A DNA stretch of 5,058 nucleotides, taken from NCBI GenBank assembly GCA_945865355.1, contig CAMBDN010000189.1:1-5058 (forward strand), written 5' to 3'. The notes beneath the pieces were generated by a model that was given only the letters and a program-made list of their open reading frames with translations, was not told where the DNA came from and did not search any database. Below are positions 1 through 5,058 of this stretch, in pieces. This DNA is from Legionella genomosp. 1 (GTDB taxonomy: Bacteria; Pseudomonadota; Gammaproteobacteria; Legionellales; Legionellaceae). The translations under genes and the position numbers were made by a program. Numbering within the stretch: the stretch's first letter is position 1; each line of letters begins with the position of its first letter.

Positions 1-109
1 ATCCCCCCTAACCCCCCTTTTTCAAAGGGGGGAACTATAAACTTCCGGGCTTTGCATTACACCATTGCCTTAAAGTTCCCCCCTTTGAAAAAGGGGGGTT
101 AGGGGGGAT
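1..109. repeat. Composite C-rich palindrome: 36-bp perfect inverted arms, each with its own hairpin
   Basis: Seen directly: bases 1-36 are the exact reverse complement of 74-109, separated by a 37-base spacer whose edges add three more pairs (38-40 with 70-72). Each arm is itself a palindrome. In the left arm CCCCCCTTT (12-20) pairs with AAAGGGGGG (24-32) around a 3-base loop, and the right arm repeats this at 78-86 and 90-98. A second C6 or G6 run, joined by TAA/TTA, lies at the outer side of each arm (3-8 and 102-107). Single strands could form one long cruciform or two small hairpins, like a pair of REP units in a BIME. From memory, C-rich palindromes of this kind recur in many bacterial genomes, often near DUF559 genes; I cannot verify that here. 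There is no U-tract after the small hairpins, so they are not a typical intrinsic terminator. The left edge may continue beyond the window. Confidence 0.93.
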
Positions 110-469
110 TTAAGATCTCGCCGCTACCACCCGGAATATCTCCTCAACAACGTCATTAATAGATTGCAATACCTGCAAATTATCAAAACGCAACACCTTA
201 AATCCCAGCGCCATTAGATAGCTATCGCGCTCTTTATCTCGTTTCGCATGCTCTTCATCAACATGCTGACTGCCATCAATTTCAATAACAAGTTTTGCTG
301 CTGGTGCATAAAAATCAACAATATAATTTCCAATCGGTTTTTGCCGATAAAATTGTATATTACAGATTTGCTTTCTTCGAATCCGAAACCATAGTAATAG
401 TTCCGCATCGGTTGCGCTATCTCGCAATTTCCTGGCGTTTAATTTAAGTTTTTGCCGGTAATGAAGCAT
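110..469 (-). CDS. DUF559 family endonuclease-domain protein (Vsr-like fold)
   Basis: A 119-residue protein that matches the DUF559 family nearly end to end. Family hallmarks (numbered from this ATG) are the helical start with ARKLR and TDAELLLW (about 12-27), FYRQKPIGNYIVDFY (40-54), KLVIEIDGSQH (59-69) and the late strand GFKVLRFDN (89-97). D52, E63 and D65 with Q68 and H69 are the candidate metal-binding residues of a PD-(D/E)XK/Vsr-type nuclease core; this is family knowledge, and activity on DNA is inferred. I chose the ATG at 469 because family members usually begin this close to the ARKLR helix. The frame stays open to a TTG at 487, which would add six residues and abut the upstream stop. 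No strong ribosome site is visible, only AAAG. The TAA stop (112-110) touches the palindrome at 1-109. It could be read through from the upstream redox gene or from its own TATAAT. It is not a restriction gene in any visible R-M cluster. Confidence 0.9.
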   Translation of the reverse strand: MLHYRQKLKLNARKLRDSATDAELLLWFRIRRKQICNIQFYRQKPIGNYIVDFYAPAAKLVIEIDGSQHVDEEHAKRDKERDSYLMALGFKVLRFDNLQVLQSINDVVEEIFRVVAARS

Positions 470-486
470 GCGCTTTAGAAGGCACA

Positions 487-492
487 ATTATA
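487..492 (-). promoter_or_regulatory. Candidate -10 box (TATAAT) for the DUF559 gene
   Basis: A perfect TATAAT is read on the minus strand from 492 to 487, across the TAA stop codon of the upstream redox gene (490-488). A transcript would start near 480, leaving a leader of about 10 bases before the ATG at 469; this would exclude the TTG at 487 as start. No good -35 hexamer is present at 16-18 bases upstream, so the site may be a chance AT-rich match or depend on an activator. Confidence 0.3.
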
Positions 493-1708
493 TTGTTTGA
501 ACATCTCGTCGCACCACCAACCAGCCCATCAAAACAGACACTAATGGCACCGCAACAGACACTGTTATATTAGCTAATAATGCAGGAGAAACCATCATTA
601 TTATTGCAATACATATCAGCGTAAGGCACGCGGCAATCTTCATGATATGCTGGTAGCGGGGTTTTCCGTTGTTGTCTTCAAATAGCAAATACAACCCTAA
701 CAACAATACCATCGGCAACAAATAAAACACTTGGAAAAGAGATTGGTAATAAATTTTCTTCGCTGGAGTAAATGCTTGTTCTAGCATCCACTGATCAAGA
801 ATCAAAGACGCATTAAATACACAAGTTTGTTGCAGTATTTGTACAGAAAACGCAGTGAGAAGAACCACTACAAAAATGAATAGCCCGGGTTTCATAACAG
901 AATTCGCAAATACTTTTCGCGATGCATTTAATACCGTAAGCAACAACAACAAGCCAACCAATATCCCCATATAGCTTAGTTTGGTCATTAATTGATAATA
1001 AGCAACCGAATACACTTGTTGAAAATAATGATTAATCCCTAATGCCAACAAGAAAATAACACCAACACCAAATTGCGCCGATTTTTGCGAAGGATATAGC
1101 CATAAAAAAGCGAGAAATGCGGCCAAGCAAAAAAATGAACAAGGACTAAACGCCTCCATTAACCCCATTAAAGCAGCAAACAAGGGTGCTGAGCGTGACA
1201 TCGAGGGTTTAACTTGAAATTGATTAGCATTACCCCATTTCTGTAAAACACTAATAACAGCGGGTGTTAGCTCTCCTTGCTGGCTAATTTTTTTATGACA
1301 GTAAGACAATGCCTTCAACAACGTTTTTCCAGTGGTTTCTGCCTCACCAAACCCTGCCCAACGCGAATCGCAAAAGAACATTGCCGGTATTGCAAAGTTA
1401 TTTGAATGTTGTTGTTGTAAACGTTCATAAAAGGTTTGTAGAGCCACTTTATCCTGATTGATGACATGGCGATGCACACTCAGCCAAGGTTTCTTTTTTT
1501 CTTGTTCACGAAAAAATGCATCCGCTTTCTGACAATACGGGCACGTTGATGACAGAAACAAATCAACATTAATCGTCACTTGCTCGCCACTAGCATGCGT
1601 ATACCAAATGATAGGAGGCGACTCAGCATGTAGGGGTGTCAAGAAAAATACAAACATCAAACTTAAGATAAATTTCACTATTAGGCCCGTCGAAGTTTTA
1701 CTATCCAT
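488..1708 (-). CDS. Exported thioredoxin/glutaredoxin-like domain fused to a DsbD/CcdA-like membrane domain
   Basis: A 406-residue protein. Residues 1-28 are a signal peptide (hydrophobic core about 11-24, likely cut after LHA). Residues about 43-160 look like a periplasmic thioredoxin/glutaredoxin fold: strand VDLFLS, then CPYC (C56, C59) at the start of a helix, and a candidate cis-proline at P108 in AIPAMFF. C113 and C137 are extra cysteines. From about 173 to 397 there are roughly seven membrane helices. The first carries SPC (C190) with C194 close behind; a later one carries QTC (C296). This recalls the paired membrane cysteines of DsbD/CcdA, which pass electrons from cytoplasmic thioredoxin to periplasmic thiols, but the usual following prolines are missing. 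In DsbD the thioredoxin domain is at the C-terminus; here it is N-terminal. Likely role (inferred): thiol-disulfide exchange in the periplasm. The partner is unknown. No strong ribosome site precedes the ATG at 1708. It lies downstream of the PAP2 gene on the same strand. Confidence 0.82.
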   Translation of the reverse strand: MDSKTSTGLIVKFILSLMFVFFLTPLHAESPPIIWYTHASGEQVTINVDLFLSSTCPYCQKADAFFREQEKKKPWLSVHRHVINQDKVALQTFYERLQQQHSNNFAIPAMFFCDSRWAGFGEAETTGKTLLKALSYCHKKISQQGELTPAVISVLQKWGNANQFQVKPSMSRSAPLFAALMGLMEAFSPCSFFCLAAFLAFLWLYPSQKSAQFGVGVIFLLALGINHYFQQVYSVAYYQLMTKLSYMGILVGLLLLLTVLNASRKVFANSVMKPGLFIFVVVLLTAFSVQILQQTCVFNASLILDQWMLEQAFTPAKKIYYQSLFQVFYLLPMVLLLGLYLLFEDNNGKPRYQHIMKIAACLTLICIAIIMMVSPALLANITVSVAVPLVSVLMGWLVVRRDVQTI

Positions 1709-1721
1709 AATAAAAGATCAC

Positions 1722-1742
1722 GGTGAATCGATAATCTTCACC
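1722..1742. other. Small dyad GGTGAA-N9-TTCACC upstream of the redox gene
   Basis: A perfect 6-bp inverted repeat (1722-1727 and 1737-1742) separated by nine bases, lying between the candidate promoter and the ATG at 1708. It could be an operator half-site pair or a weak leader hairpin. A 6-bp dyad can arise by chance, so this is only a note. Confidence 0.2.
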
Positions 1743-1757
1743 ATCGTTGATCGCACT

Positions 1758-1787
1758 ATCATAAACATGAGATAGCTCTCACTGCAA
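1758..1787 (-). promoter_or_regulatory. Candidate sigma-70 promoter for the redox gene
   Basis: On the minus strand TTGCAG (1787-1782) is followed after 18 bases by TATGAT (1763-1758), a 5/6 match to the -10 consensus; the -35 matches at 3/6. Transcription would start near 1751 and give a leader of about 43 bases before the ATG at 1708. A 5-bp dyad, TGAGA-N4-TCTCA (1768-1781), sits inside the spacer, where a repressor could act. This suggests that the redox gene need not depend on read-through from the PAP2 gene. Confidence 0.35.
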
Positions 1788-1797
1788 GCCGGTATAA

Positions 1798-2469
1798 TCA
1801 GGATTTTTCCACTGAAAGCCATTTCTTTTGCTGAAACCACCAAAAGAGCAAACCCACTTCCAAAAGAGCTAGGTATGTTGCGACTAACACATCACTCAAA
1901 AAATGAGCCGTCAACATAATGCGCGTTGCAGCCAAAGCCAACCCCGCAAAAATGTATAAATAACAATATCGTGGGAACAATGCACTCAAACCAAAAACAA
2001 ATGCCATGATTGTTGTCGTGTGACCCGACGGGAATGACCAAAAAGGCGTATGCTTGTGAAAGCCGTAAAAACCATAAAGATGGCCGCTGAACAATAGTTC
2101 AGGCCGTGCACGGCCAAGAAACACCTTTAACATGAAACAAATAACACTTGCTAACACGACACTCAACCATAGAAACCAAGTACGCACCTCCCATAATTTC
2201 TTACGATAAATATAGCGAAAAAATATTGCTAGCAAGAAAAGTGATATCAGATACAAACCACCAAGCCCCAACTGAGTGAGCCATTCGAGTAGGTATAAAT
2301 CCCTTTCTTGCGCAAGATGATGATAATAATACGCAATCGGCTGATCCAGATACAAAAATGACAAAGTAATTAATCCCAAACAACCAACGATTACCCATGG
2401 CTTTATTGCTACCGTTATTAAACGCTCAAACACTGTCACTGCAGACTCCCAAATTAACTTCCAAATCAT
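1798..2469 (-). CDS. PAP2-superfamily membrane phosphatase
   Basis: A 223-residue integral membrane protein with all three signature motifs of the PAP2 acid phosphatase superfamily: K115-x6-R122-P123, P147-S148-G149-H150, and R183-x5-H189-x3-D193. H189 would be the nucleophile, H150 the acid, and D193 would support H189. The third motif starts TR rather than the usual SR, a mild change. About six membrane helices are visible (near 24-42, 66-88, 97-117, 152-167, 170-188, 193-213), placing the active site on the periplasmic face. Family members remove phosphate from phosphatidic acid, phosphatidylglycerophosphate, undecaprenyl pyrophosphate or lipid A; the sequence alone does not say which. The ATG at 2469 is preceded by AGGGTG (2479-2474) four bases away, a fair ribosome site. 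It is divergent from the site-2 protease gene across 36 bp. Length and motif spacing look complete. Confidence 0.92.
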   Translation of the reverse strand: MIWKLIWESAVTVFERLITVAIKPWVIVGCLGLITLSFLYLDQPIAYYYHHLAQERDLYLLEWLTQLGLGGLYLISLFLLAIFFRYIYRKKLWEVRTWFLWLSVVLASVICFMLKVFLGRARPELLFSGHLYGFYGFHKHTPFWSFPSGHTTTIMAFVFGLSALFPRYCYLYIFAGLALAATRIMLTAHFLSDVLVATYLALLEVGLLFWWFQQKKWLSVEKS

Positions 2470-2487
2470 TTAGCACCCTAGTATAAG
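2459..2487 (+). promoter_or_regulatory. Weak candidate promoter for the site-2 protease/pdxB operon
   Basis: TTCCAA (2459-2464) and TATAAG (2482-2487) are 17 bases apart on the plus strand (3/6 and 5/6 matches). Transcription would begin near 2494, giving a 12-base leader to the ATG at 2506 or 45 bases to the ATG at 2539. The -35 part overlaps the start of the PAP2 gene. The call rests on spacing and the -10 only. Confidence 0.22.
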
Positions 2488-2505
2488 CGCCTATCTTGCT
2501 CTAAA

Positions 2506-3198
2506 ATGCCTAAAGTTTTCCATCGTGAATTGAAGAATATGTTAACACTAACACTCATTCAAAAAATAGCCGTATGGATTGTTCCCGTATTGTTAGCGAT
2601 TACCCTGCATGAAGCAGCCCATGCTTGGGTCGCTAGTCTCTGTGGTGACAACACCGCTAAAATGCTCGGACGCCTGAGTATTAACCCAGTGCGCCATGTC
2701 GACCCTATTGGCACGTTAGTTGTTCCCATCGTCATCGCCGTGTTGAGTCAATTTCAATTTGTTTTTGGCTGGGCAAAACCTGTACCCATTAACTGGACGC
2801 GTTTAAAGAGACCACGACTTGATACAGCGTTAGTCGCCGCAGCAGGTCCAACATCCAATCTAATGATGGCTTTATTGTGGTCTATATGTTTTAAGATAGG
2901 CGCGATGCTGCATCCTGAAACGTCGACCATCGCGCTATTCATGTTACTAAGCGGACAAGCCGGCATCTTAATTAATTTAGTTTTCGCTTTTTTAAATTTA
3001 ATCCCGATTCCTCCATTAGATGGGAGTCGGATTTTAGCGAGTATCCTCCCGCCAAGATATGCTTATCAATTTCTTAAACTTGAACCGTTTGGATTTTATA
3101 TACTCATCGCGTTAATCTTTTCAGGGGCCTTATCTTGGTTACTTAATCCACCATTAAACTGGTCTCTTCATTTTATCAGCACGCTCTTCAACCTATGA
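2506..3198 (+). CDS. Site-2 protease family intramembrane zinc metalloprotease (peptidase M50)
   Basis: A 230-residue membrane protein with the M50 zinc site: H35-E36-A-A-H39 in the first long helix supplies two ligands and the catalytic glutamate. NLIPIPPLDGSR (164-175) supplies the third ligand, D172. A conserved GPTSN (114-118) lies in the central helix. Hydrophobic segments lie near 17-38, 68-82, 107-130, 141-169 and 195-214. It is the short form without a PDZ domain, closer to the YwhC-like site-2 proteases than to RseP. The substrate is unknown; relatives cut membrane-bound regulators or peptide remnants. The ATG at 2506 gives the longest frame but has no visible ribosome site. The ATG at 2539 (Met12, after GAAGAAT) would start just before the first helix, as family members often do, and may be the true start. 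Its stop overlaps the start of pdxB by four bases, so the two are probably one operon. Confidence 0.92.
   Translation: MPKVFHRELKNMLTLTLIQKIAVWIVPVLLAITLHEAAHAWVASLCGDNTAKMLGRLSINPVRHVDPIGTLVVPIVIAVLSQFQFVFGWAKPVPINWTRLKRPRLDTALVAAAGPTSNLMMALLWSICFKIGAMLHPETSTIALFMLLSGQAGILINLVFAFLNLIPIPPLDGSRILASILPPRYAYQFLKLEPFGFYILIALIFSGALSWLLNPPLNWSLHFISTLFNL
2534..2562 (-). promoter_or_regulatory. Weak candidate promoter for the PAP2 gene
   Basis: On the minus strand TTGAAT (2562-2557) and TATTCT (2539-2534) have an ideal 17-base spacer, each matching 4/6. It lies inside the first codons of the divergent site-2 protease gene and would give a leader of about 58 bases that keeps the PAP2 ribosome site. 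A TATACT closer in (2485-2480) would start transcription beyond that ribosome site, so I prefer the distal one, weakly. Confidence 0.18.
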
Positions 3199-4271
3199 AA
3201 ATCCTTGCAGATGCTACCTTACCAATGCTCGCTGAATGGTTCTTATCCCCGTTCAGCTTAACACGCTATAGCAAACAGGATGAGTTGCCCGATTTACTCA
3301 TGACGCATGACATACTGCTTTGTCGTTCTACGCTGAAAGTTACTGCTGATTTACTGGCCGGCAGTCAAATAAAATGCGTAGCCACTGCGAGCAGCGGCAT
3401 AGACCATATTGATAGTGACTATTTGAAAAAAAATGGAATATGTCTGTTTGACGCGAAAGGGTGTAATGCCGTTGCCGTTGCTGATTATGTGGTTGCAACG
3501 CTGGCATTTTTATCCAGTAATGACCTTATCATCGGCAATAAGGCTGGTGTAATCGGTGTTGGTGAAGTGGGGTCGCGGGTTGTACCACGATTGCAAGCAG
3601 CAGGCTTTGACGTTATTTGCTACGATCCGCCCAAAGCCATGTTAGACAAGCATTATCGTTATTGCTCCATCACTGAGTTAACCCGATGCGATTTATTATG
3701 CGTGCATGCAAATTTACACAAAACACCCCCGCACCCGAGTGCTAATTTAATCGCTGCAGACTTTCTTGCACAATTAAAACCGCATGCAACAATCATCAAT
3801 GCAGCGCGCGGTAGAATCATCAATGAAGAGGCGTTATTAGCGTCAGAGAACCCTATTACCTATTGTACAGATGTCTATCAGGGAGAGCCCGCGATCAGCA
3901 CTCAATTGGTTGAGTTTGCAACCCTTTGCACACCTCATATAGCTGGCCACAGTATCGAGGCAAAAAACGCCGCCGTAGAACAGGTCAGTAAAAAACTCCA
4001 TCGTCACTTCGGCCTGCCTACTCCAACAACAATCGCCTCTCCGATAATGGCCCCGGTTTTATCACAACCGCTTAGGGTTCACGCCACGAATTGGCATGAC
4101 GATATTCTATCCATTTATAACCCAATGGATGACACAATAATTTTAAAAGCTGCGAACAATAAAAAAGAAGCTTTTTTAACACAGCGGCAGGCACACCAAA
4201 ACCGTCATGATTTCATCGACTATGATGCGGAGCAACTCGATCAAAAAACAAAGAGGCTCCTTGGCCATTAG
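3195..4271 (+). CDS. pdxB: Erythronate-4-phosphate dehydrogenase
   Basis: A 358-residue cytosolic member of the D-isomer-specific 2-hydroxyacid dehydrogenases. It oxidises 4-phospho-D-erythronate to 2-oxo-3-hydroxy-4-phosphobutanoate, the second step of DXP-dependent pyridoxal phosphate synthesis. N-terminal markers are LLCRSTLKVT (41-50) and ASSGIDHID (65-73), as in E. coli PdxB. The NAD-binding fold has G121-V-G123-E-V-G126 and the acidic D144 in CYDPP. The catalytic trio is visible: R205 in NAARGR, E231 in YQGEP, and H248 in PHIAGHS. Residues about 290-358 match the PdxB-specific C-terminal dimerisation domain, with YNPMDD and a terminal KRLLGH; this separates it from other 2-hydroxyacid dehydrogenases such as SerA. 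It is slightly shorter than the E. coli protein (about 378) but complete. ATG 3195 overlaps the upstream stop as ATGA, so translation is probably coupled to the protease gene. No other pyridoxine gene is in the window. Confidence 0.95.
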   Translation: MKILADATLPMLAEWFLSPFSLTRYSKQDELPDLLMTHDILLCRSTLKVTADLLAGSQIKCVATASSGIDHIDSDYLKKNGICLFDAKGCNAVAVADYVVATLAFLSSNDLIIGNKAGVIGVGEVGSRVVPRLQAAGFDVICYDPPKAMLDKHYRYCSITELTRCDLLCVHANLHKTPPHPSANLIAADFLAQLKPHATIINAARGRIINEEALLASENPITYCTDVYQGEPAISTQLVEFATLCTPHIAGHSIEAKNAAVEQVSKKLHRHFGLPTPTTIASPIMAPVLSQPLRVHATNWHDDILSIYNPMDDTIILKAANNKKEAFLTQRQAHQNRHDFIDYDAEQLDQKTKRLLGH

Positions 4272-4290
4272 GCCGTGTTAATTTTATGTT

Positions 4291-4339
4291 AATAATAATG
4301 CTATAAACTTAGCGCTATTGTTTAATTATTATTGTTTTT
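4291..4339 (+). terminator. Possible AT-only Rho-independent terminator after pdxB
   Basis: AATAATAAT (4291-4299) pairs with ATTATTATT (4325-4333), and inside it TAAAC (4304-4308) pairs with GTTTA (4320-4324). This gives a 14-bp stem with a four-base bulge and an 11-base loop. G and then five Ts (4335-4339) follow directly. The layout fits an intrinsic terminator for the protease-pdxB transcript, but the stem has only one G-C pair and would be weak. A shorter GGCC-ATTA-GGCC hairpin (4263-4274) lies at the pdxB stop codon without a T-tract. Confidence 0.4.
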
Positions 4340-4352
4340 CATCAAAGTTGGC

Positions 4353-4381
4353 TTACCAATTCCATTTTGCATTGTTTTAAT
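4353..4381 (+). promoter_or_regulatory. Candidate sigma-70 promoter for the gene starting at 4420
   Basis: TTACCA (4353-4358; 4/6) and TTTAAT (4376-4381; 5/6) are separated by exactly 17 bases. Transcription would start near 4388, leaving a leader of about 32 bases that holds the GGAG ribosome site (4410-4413). It sits just after the putative terminator, consistent with a new transcription unit. Confidence 0.42.
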
Positions 4382-4419
4382 AATGGAGATGCGAATAGGG
4401 GTCGATTCTGGAGAGTATA

Positions 4420-5058
4420 ATGCCCGATATGGAAAGAGAAGCTCGATACCGCCAACAATATAGAAAATGGCAGGACGCTAGCCAAGCAAAAAATGATGAT
4501 CAAAATGATGACCGTTATATCGCTTCTGCTATCGCAATTAGTAATTACGTTGACAATGCAAGTCCCGCTAATATGCATCTTGAGTTGAGTGCTGATTCAC
4601 CGATTTATAAAGGATTTAATCATCGCAATTTAGGCGCACTTCTATACGGCGCGCTAGCCCTTACTGACTATTACAAGCACTGTAAAAGCCAAAAAATATT
4701 CACCAACGGCGAGCAAAAATTAGTTACCAATCTTATCGCTACCATGGTGAGTATATTTAATGAACCACGCCGCGATAGTGCCGCAAAATTCCAAAGATTT
4801 TTGCTCAACGCTAATCTTTGGTTAGATAGTAACCTGCTTAAAACATCAGACCCTGTGGTTTTAAAGAAAACGCTTTTCTCAATAAACATCATGTTAAAAT
4901 TTTTTGATACAAAGCTTGCCAACCTAAAACCAGCGGAGCTATTGGGCCTTTATTGGGCTAACATTAACTATGAAGAATCAAAAGCAGCAATTATCGCCCT
5001 GCGCAATAAAACCGAAAGAAAAATAGCTGATCTCGAGCCTGGATTTGCACCTCAATCC
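4420..5058 (+). CDS. Unrecognised hydrophilic protein, 3' end beyond window
   Basis: The plus-strand frame from the ATG at 4420 stays open for 213 codons to the window edge with no stop. GGAG (4410-4413), six bases before the ATG, is the clearest ribosome site of the plus-strand genes and decides this start. I do not recognise the family. Residues 5-31 are highly polar and rich in R, Q, N and D. The rest looks mostly helical and soluble, with leucine-rich stretches such as LGALLYGALAL (71-81) and PAELLGLYW (171-179). No signal peptide, clear membrane helix, cysteine pair or catalytic motif is visible. It appears to be its own transcription unit, separated from pdxB by a 148-bp AT-rich gap with a hairpin and a promoter-like pair. 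In intracellular gammaproteobacteria such long soluble orphans are sometimes secreted effectors, but the C-terminus, where a secretion signal would lie, is outside the window, so that is speculation. Confidence 0.78.
   Translation, partial: MPDMEREARYRQQYRKWQDASQAKNDDQNDDRYIASAIAISNYVDNASPANMHLELSADSPIYKGFNHRNLGALLYGALALTDYYKHCKSQKIFTNGEQKLVTNLIATMVSIFNEPRRDSAAKFQRFLLNANLWLDSNLLKTSDPVVLKKTLFSINIMLKFFDTKLANLKPAELLGLYWANINYEESKAAIIALRNKTERKIADLEPGFAPQS

Noticed and set aside
1..109. CRISPR array or standard intrinsic terminator
   Set aside because: There are only two inverted, not direct, repeat units and no regular spacers. The hairpins are not followed by a U-tract on either strand within the window.
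470..487. TTG at 487 as start of the DUF559 gene, adding six residues
   Set aside because: The ATG at 469 gives the usual family start, TTG is a rare initiator, and a TATAAT overlaps the TTG.
2201..2398. Alternative minus-strand frame inside the PAP2 gene
   Set aside because: It is fully overlapped by the PAP2 frame, whose catalytic motifs are clear.
4383..4463. Small plus-strand frame of 26 codons beginning ATG GAG ATG
   Set aside because: It is out of frame with the gene at 4420, has no ribosome site, and begins inside or right after the putative promoter -10.
4342..4578. Minus-strand open frame opposite the right-end gene
   Set aside because: It lies across an intergenic gap and the start of a plus-strand gene with a good ribosome site; its composition is low-complexity hydrophobic and it has no recognisable family.
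4671..4922. Minus-strand open frame of 83 codons
   Set aside because: It lies fully inside the continuous plus-strand frame from 4420 and shows no family features; a shadow frame.

Overview
This window reads like the chromosome of a Gram-negative gammaproteobacterium with moderately low GC content (about 40-45% by eye). The evidence is a recognisable pdxB (the DXP-dependent vitamin B6 route of gammaproteobacteria), a periplasm-directed thiol-disulfide membrane protein, and a PAP2 membrane phosphatase. The protein style and the small DUF559 gene beside C-rich palindromes would fit Legionellales-like bacteria. That placement is a guess, since no rRNA or other taxonomic marker is present.

Left part, minus strand. 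Bases 1-109 are a large palindrome: two perfect 36-bp inverted arms, each containing its own C6/G6 hairpin. A short DUF559 (PD-(D/E)XK/Vsr-like) nuclease-like gene (110-469, minus) ends exactly at the edge of the palindrome. Its open frame begins directly after the stop codon of the next gene. That gene (488-1708, minus) encodes an exported thioredoxin/glutaredoxin-like domain with a CPYC motif, followed by a polytopic membrane domain with its own cysteines, which reads like a reordered DsbD/CcdA electron carrier. Upstream of it is a PAP2-superfamily membrane phosphatase (1798-2469, minus). An 89-bp gap between these two holds a candidate promoter and two small dyads.

Right part, plus strand. 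A 36-bp gap separates the PAP2 gene from a divergent site-2-protease-type intramembrane metalloprotease (2506-3198). Its stop overlaps the start of pdxB (3195-4271), so the two are almost certainly translated from one mRNA. After pdxB there is an AT-only hairpin with a T-tract (possible terminator) and a candidate promoter. These are followed by an unrecognised hydrophilic protein whose frame starts at 4420 and runs off the window end.

The most interesting element is the pairing of the composite C-rich palindrome with the DUF559 nuclease-like gene. It resembles, by analogy only, a repeat/cognate-nuclease pair such as REP elements with RAYT transposases. The second is the inverted domain order of the redox membrane protein. 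The remaining genes look like ordinary housekeeping or envelope functions.
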